Positions 43,101 to 44,796 of a stretch of DNA of 44,796 nt are shown here, in pieces; position 1 is the first letter of the stretch; every line of letters starts with the position of its first letter. The notes beneath the pieces are model-generated. The model was not told the origin of the DNA and did no database searches. It saw nothing but the letters and a program-made list of their open reading frames with translations. A program made the translations under genes and the position numbers. The stretch is from Candidatus Gallispira edinburgensis (GTDB lineage: Bacteria; Bacillota; Clostridia; Lachnospirales; CAG-274): NCBI GenBank assembly GCA_904395805.1, contig CAJFNV010000021.1, positions 1 to 44,796 on the forward strand. The letters are read 5' to 3'.

Positions 43101-43794
43101 TGTTATTTTACAGTGCACTAATTTATGCAAAAGTTATGGCAAAAAACAAGCACTTAATAATTTAAACCTTTCTTTGACCAAAGGGAAAATAATAGGCTTG
43201 TTAGGTCCTAACGGAAGCGGAAAAACAACATTTATTAAAATTTTAAACGGACTTCTTACCCCTACATCAGGAGAAGCTGTTATTGACGGCAAAAATATAG
43301 GAATTGAAAGCAAGAAAATAGTTTCTTACCTTCCCGACTGTGTAAGTCTGCCTGAATGGATGAAAATAAATGAACTTATAAACTTCTATAAGAACTTTTA
43401 TGAAGATTTCAACAGTGAAAAAGCTTACATAATGCTTGAAAATCTCAAAATTGATCTTGATGACAAATTTAAGACATTGTCAAAAGGTAATAAGGAAAAA
43501 GTGCAGCTTATACTTGTTATGAGCCGTGAAGCAAAACTTTATCTTCTGGACGAACCAATGGGAGGAGTTGACCCTGCAACAAGAGATTATATTCTGAATA
43601 CAATAATTTCCAACTATTCAGAAAATTCAACAGTAATTATTTCTACACACCTTATAGCAGATGTTGAAAAAATTCTTGATGAAGTGCTCTTTATAAATAA
43701 CGGAGAGATCGTAATTCAGGATACAGTTGACAACATAAGAGATAATCAGGGCAAAAGCATTGATACATTGTTCAGGGAGGTGTTCAGATGTTAG
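43093..43794 (+). CDS. ABC transporter ATP-binding protein
   Basis: The 233-residue ATPase has Walker A GLLGPNGSGKTTFIK (about 35-50), a Q-loop region (VSYLPDCVSLPEWM), the ABC signature as LSKGNKEKVQL, where KG replaces the usual GG, Walker B KLYLLDEPMGGVDP, and the switch histidine in VIISTHLIADVEK. It energises the permease encoded next. I prefer the ATG at 43093, 9 nt after AAGGAG, over the ATG at 43084, which abuts that site. The start overlaps the GntR gene by 8 nt and the end overlaps the permease gene by 7 nt. Confidence 0.95.
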   Translation: MSDVILQCTNLCKSYGKKQALNNLNLSLTKGKIIGLLGPNGSGKTTFIKILNGLLTPTSGEAVIDGKNIGIESKKIVSYLPDCVSLPEWMKINELINFYKNFYEDFNSEKAYIMLENLKIDLDDKFKTLSKGNKEKVQLILVMSREAKLYLLDEPMGGVDPATRDYILNTIISNYSENSTVIISTHLIADVEKILDEVLFINNGEIVIQDTVDNIRDNQGKSIDTLFREVFRC

Positions 43795-44588
43795 GTAAAT
43801 TATTTAAATATGAATTTAAGGCAACAGGAAGAATAATGCTTCCCATATACATAGCAACTCTTGTTATTTGTATTATAAGCTCTGTTTTTTTCAACTTTGC
43901 TCCGTCCGGTGAATGGGATGAACATAAATTATTAACTTTTACAACACTTATAATATTTGCACTTTTTATATTTATGGTAGCTGCCGCAATAGTTTTAAGC
44001 TATATAATTTCAATACTGAGATTTAAGAAAAATCTCTTTGACAGTGAAGGATATCTTATGAATACATTGCCTGTCACAACAGGGCAGAATATAGGTGCAA
44101 AACTTTTGACATCTGTAATCTATCAGATATTTACACTTATTGTTGCAATTCTTGCATTTATGATATTTACTATTGGTATAGATCCTGCTGAAAATATAAA
44201 TATGCTTGGCGAACTTTATAACTTATTTGTTTCCCTTATAAACCATATGACAGGAGAAATATTCTTATTTACAGCGGAATTTATAATACTGTGTATTTTA
44301 AGCCTTGTACTTTTAAATATAGAATTTTATGCTGCAATAAGTATAGGACATTCATCAAACAGCAGCAGAGTATTAAAATCAGTAGCTGCATATATAGTTT
44401 TTTATGTAATACAGAATATTATAGATTCCATATTATTAATAATATGCGGATTAAATATAGATACAGTCGACACAAACAGCTTTCCTTACCTGCTGTTTAC
44501 AGGACTTATAATTATTGAAGTTATATATATTTTAATATATTATTTTATAACAAATTACTTTATGAAGAAGAAATTAAACCTTCAATAA
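43788..44588 (+). CDS. ABC transporter permease (six-span, ABC-2-like)
   Basis: The 266-residue protein has six hydrophobic segments (about 17-37, 50-75, 107-130, 160-182, 200-225 and 235-260) and a basic C-terminus KKKLN. It is coded directly after the ATPase, with GGGAGGTG upstream, and overlaps it by 7 nt. YtrA-type operons with this layout often encode peptide, antibiotic or lipid-responsive exporters; here the substrate is unknown. The protein resembles ABC-2-type membrane proteins in topology only. Confidence 0.87.
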   Translation: MLGKLFKYEFKATGRIMLPIYIATLVICIISSVFFNFAPSGEWDEHKLLTFTTLIIFALFIFMVAAAIVLSYIISILRFKKNLFDSEGYLMNTLPVTTGQNIGAKLLTSVIYQIFTLIVAILAFMIFTIGIDPAENINMLGELYNLFVSLINHMTGEIFLFTAEFIILCILSLVLLNIEFYAAISIGHSSNSSRVLKSVAAYIVFYVIQNIIDSILLIICGLNIDTVDTNSFPYLLFTGLIIIEVIYILIYYFITNYFMKKKLNLQ

Positions 44589-44610
44589 ATTCATATCAGC
44601 ATTGCAAAAA

Positions 44611-44638
44611 AATCGGCACCGGATTCCCGGTGCCGATT
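44611..44638. terminator. Bidirectional terminator after the ABC operon
   Basis: AATCGGCACCGG (44611-44622) pairs perfectly with CCGGTGCCGATT (44627-44638) around ATTC. On the minus strand a seven-T run follows, so it also ends the partial gene at the window edge. Confidence 0.92.
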
Positions 44639-44682
44639 CAATTTTATAAAACTATATCATTTTATAAAATCATGATATTTAA

Positions 44683-44796
44683 TTAGTTATACATAGCTGT
44701 CTTAGTGTCAGCATCCCATGATACTTCAGCACCTAAAGCTTCACCAATAGTTCTGAATGGTACAAACATTCTGCCGTCAACTATTTCAGCAACAGC
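44683..44796 (-). CDS. Partial: C-terminal copper-amine-oxidase-N-like (stalk) domain
   Basis: The window ends inside this gene; only the last 37 residues and the TAA are visible. They read ...DGRMFVPFRTIGEALGAEVS and then WDADTKTAMYN, the typical C-terminal half of the CuAO N1-like stalk domain found in secreted proteins of Clostridia. The neighbouring T-run hairpin at 44611-44638 terminates it. Codons are high-usage in style. The N-terminus and any other domains lie beyond the window. Confidence 0.85.
   Translation of the reverse strand, partial: AVAEIVDGRMFVPFRTIGEALGAEVSWDADTKTAMYN

Overview
The window is about 45 kb of low-GC chromosomal DNA from an anaerobic, Gram-positive Clostridia-type bacterium (Bacillota). 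The evidence is A/T-rich intergenic DNA, strong AAGGAGG ribosome sites, consensus TTGACA/TATAAT promoters, a glutamate dehydrogenase matching the Clostridium symbiosum type residue for residue at the active site, two-subunit class I (Fe-S) fumarase, a dockerin-bearing secreted protein and a LytTR/GHKL two-component pair. I cannot name the species. Most of the window is ordinary housekeeping DNA. There are three copies of a dispersed hairpin repeat, one of a second repeat type, and no phage, IS transposase or CRISPR array.

Layout. 1-3.1 kb: RhuM-family protein and a secreted DUF4127 protein (both -). 3.3-4.9 kb: gdhA (+) with its own perfect promoter and terminator. 5.2-10.6 kb: a 1041-residue secreted repeat/GLUG/dockerin protein (-) divergent from a LytTR response regulator and GHKL kinase (+). 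Two direct repeats sit just upstream of the -35 of the secreted-protein gene, so that gene is a likely target. 10.7-12.6 kb: small XRE regulator and two paralogous secreted YHYH-motif proteins with matching promoters. 12.6-14.2 kb: MarR regulator and two GNAT acetyltransferases with paired MarR-type operators. 14.6-16.5 kb: a monocistronic DUF4914 / PEPCK-like P-loop protein. 17-19.8 kb: ftsK. 20-21.7 kb: purK-purE. 21.8 kb: XRE regulator. 22.5-26.6 kb (-): rnz, ECF sigma factor, small membrane protein, tsaD and an aminotransferase, closely packed. 26.7 kb: yajC.

27.2-27.7 kb holds the most interesting element: a 20-residue hydrophobic peptide gene with a 240-nt highly structured leader, a mRNA 5' end that can pair with its own 3' UTR, and a convergent antisense RNA with its own promoter and terminator. 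This is the layout of a type I toxin-antitoxin system.

27.8-36.7 kb: YbaK deacylase, GH13 amylase, nitrilase-type amidase, tRNA-Arg(CCG), class I fumarase (two subunits), a methyltransferase, efp, a DnaA-box cluster, murC and a membrane-anchored unknown. 36.8-39 kb: an unknown protein ending in a coiled coil, thiE, and a TIGR04086-like membrane protein whose ribosome site is buried in a hairpin. 39-42.4 kb: AEC transporter, YfcE-type phosphodiesterase, divergent polysaccharide deacetylase, prs. 42.6-44.6 kb: GntR (YtrA-type) regulator with a perfect 14-bp-arm operator, then an ABC ATPase and permease. The window ends inside a minus-strand gene for a protein with a copper-amine-oxidase-N-like (stalk) domain.
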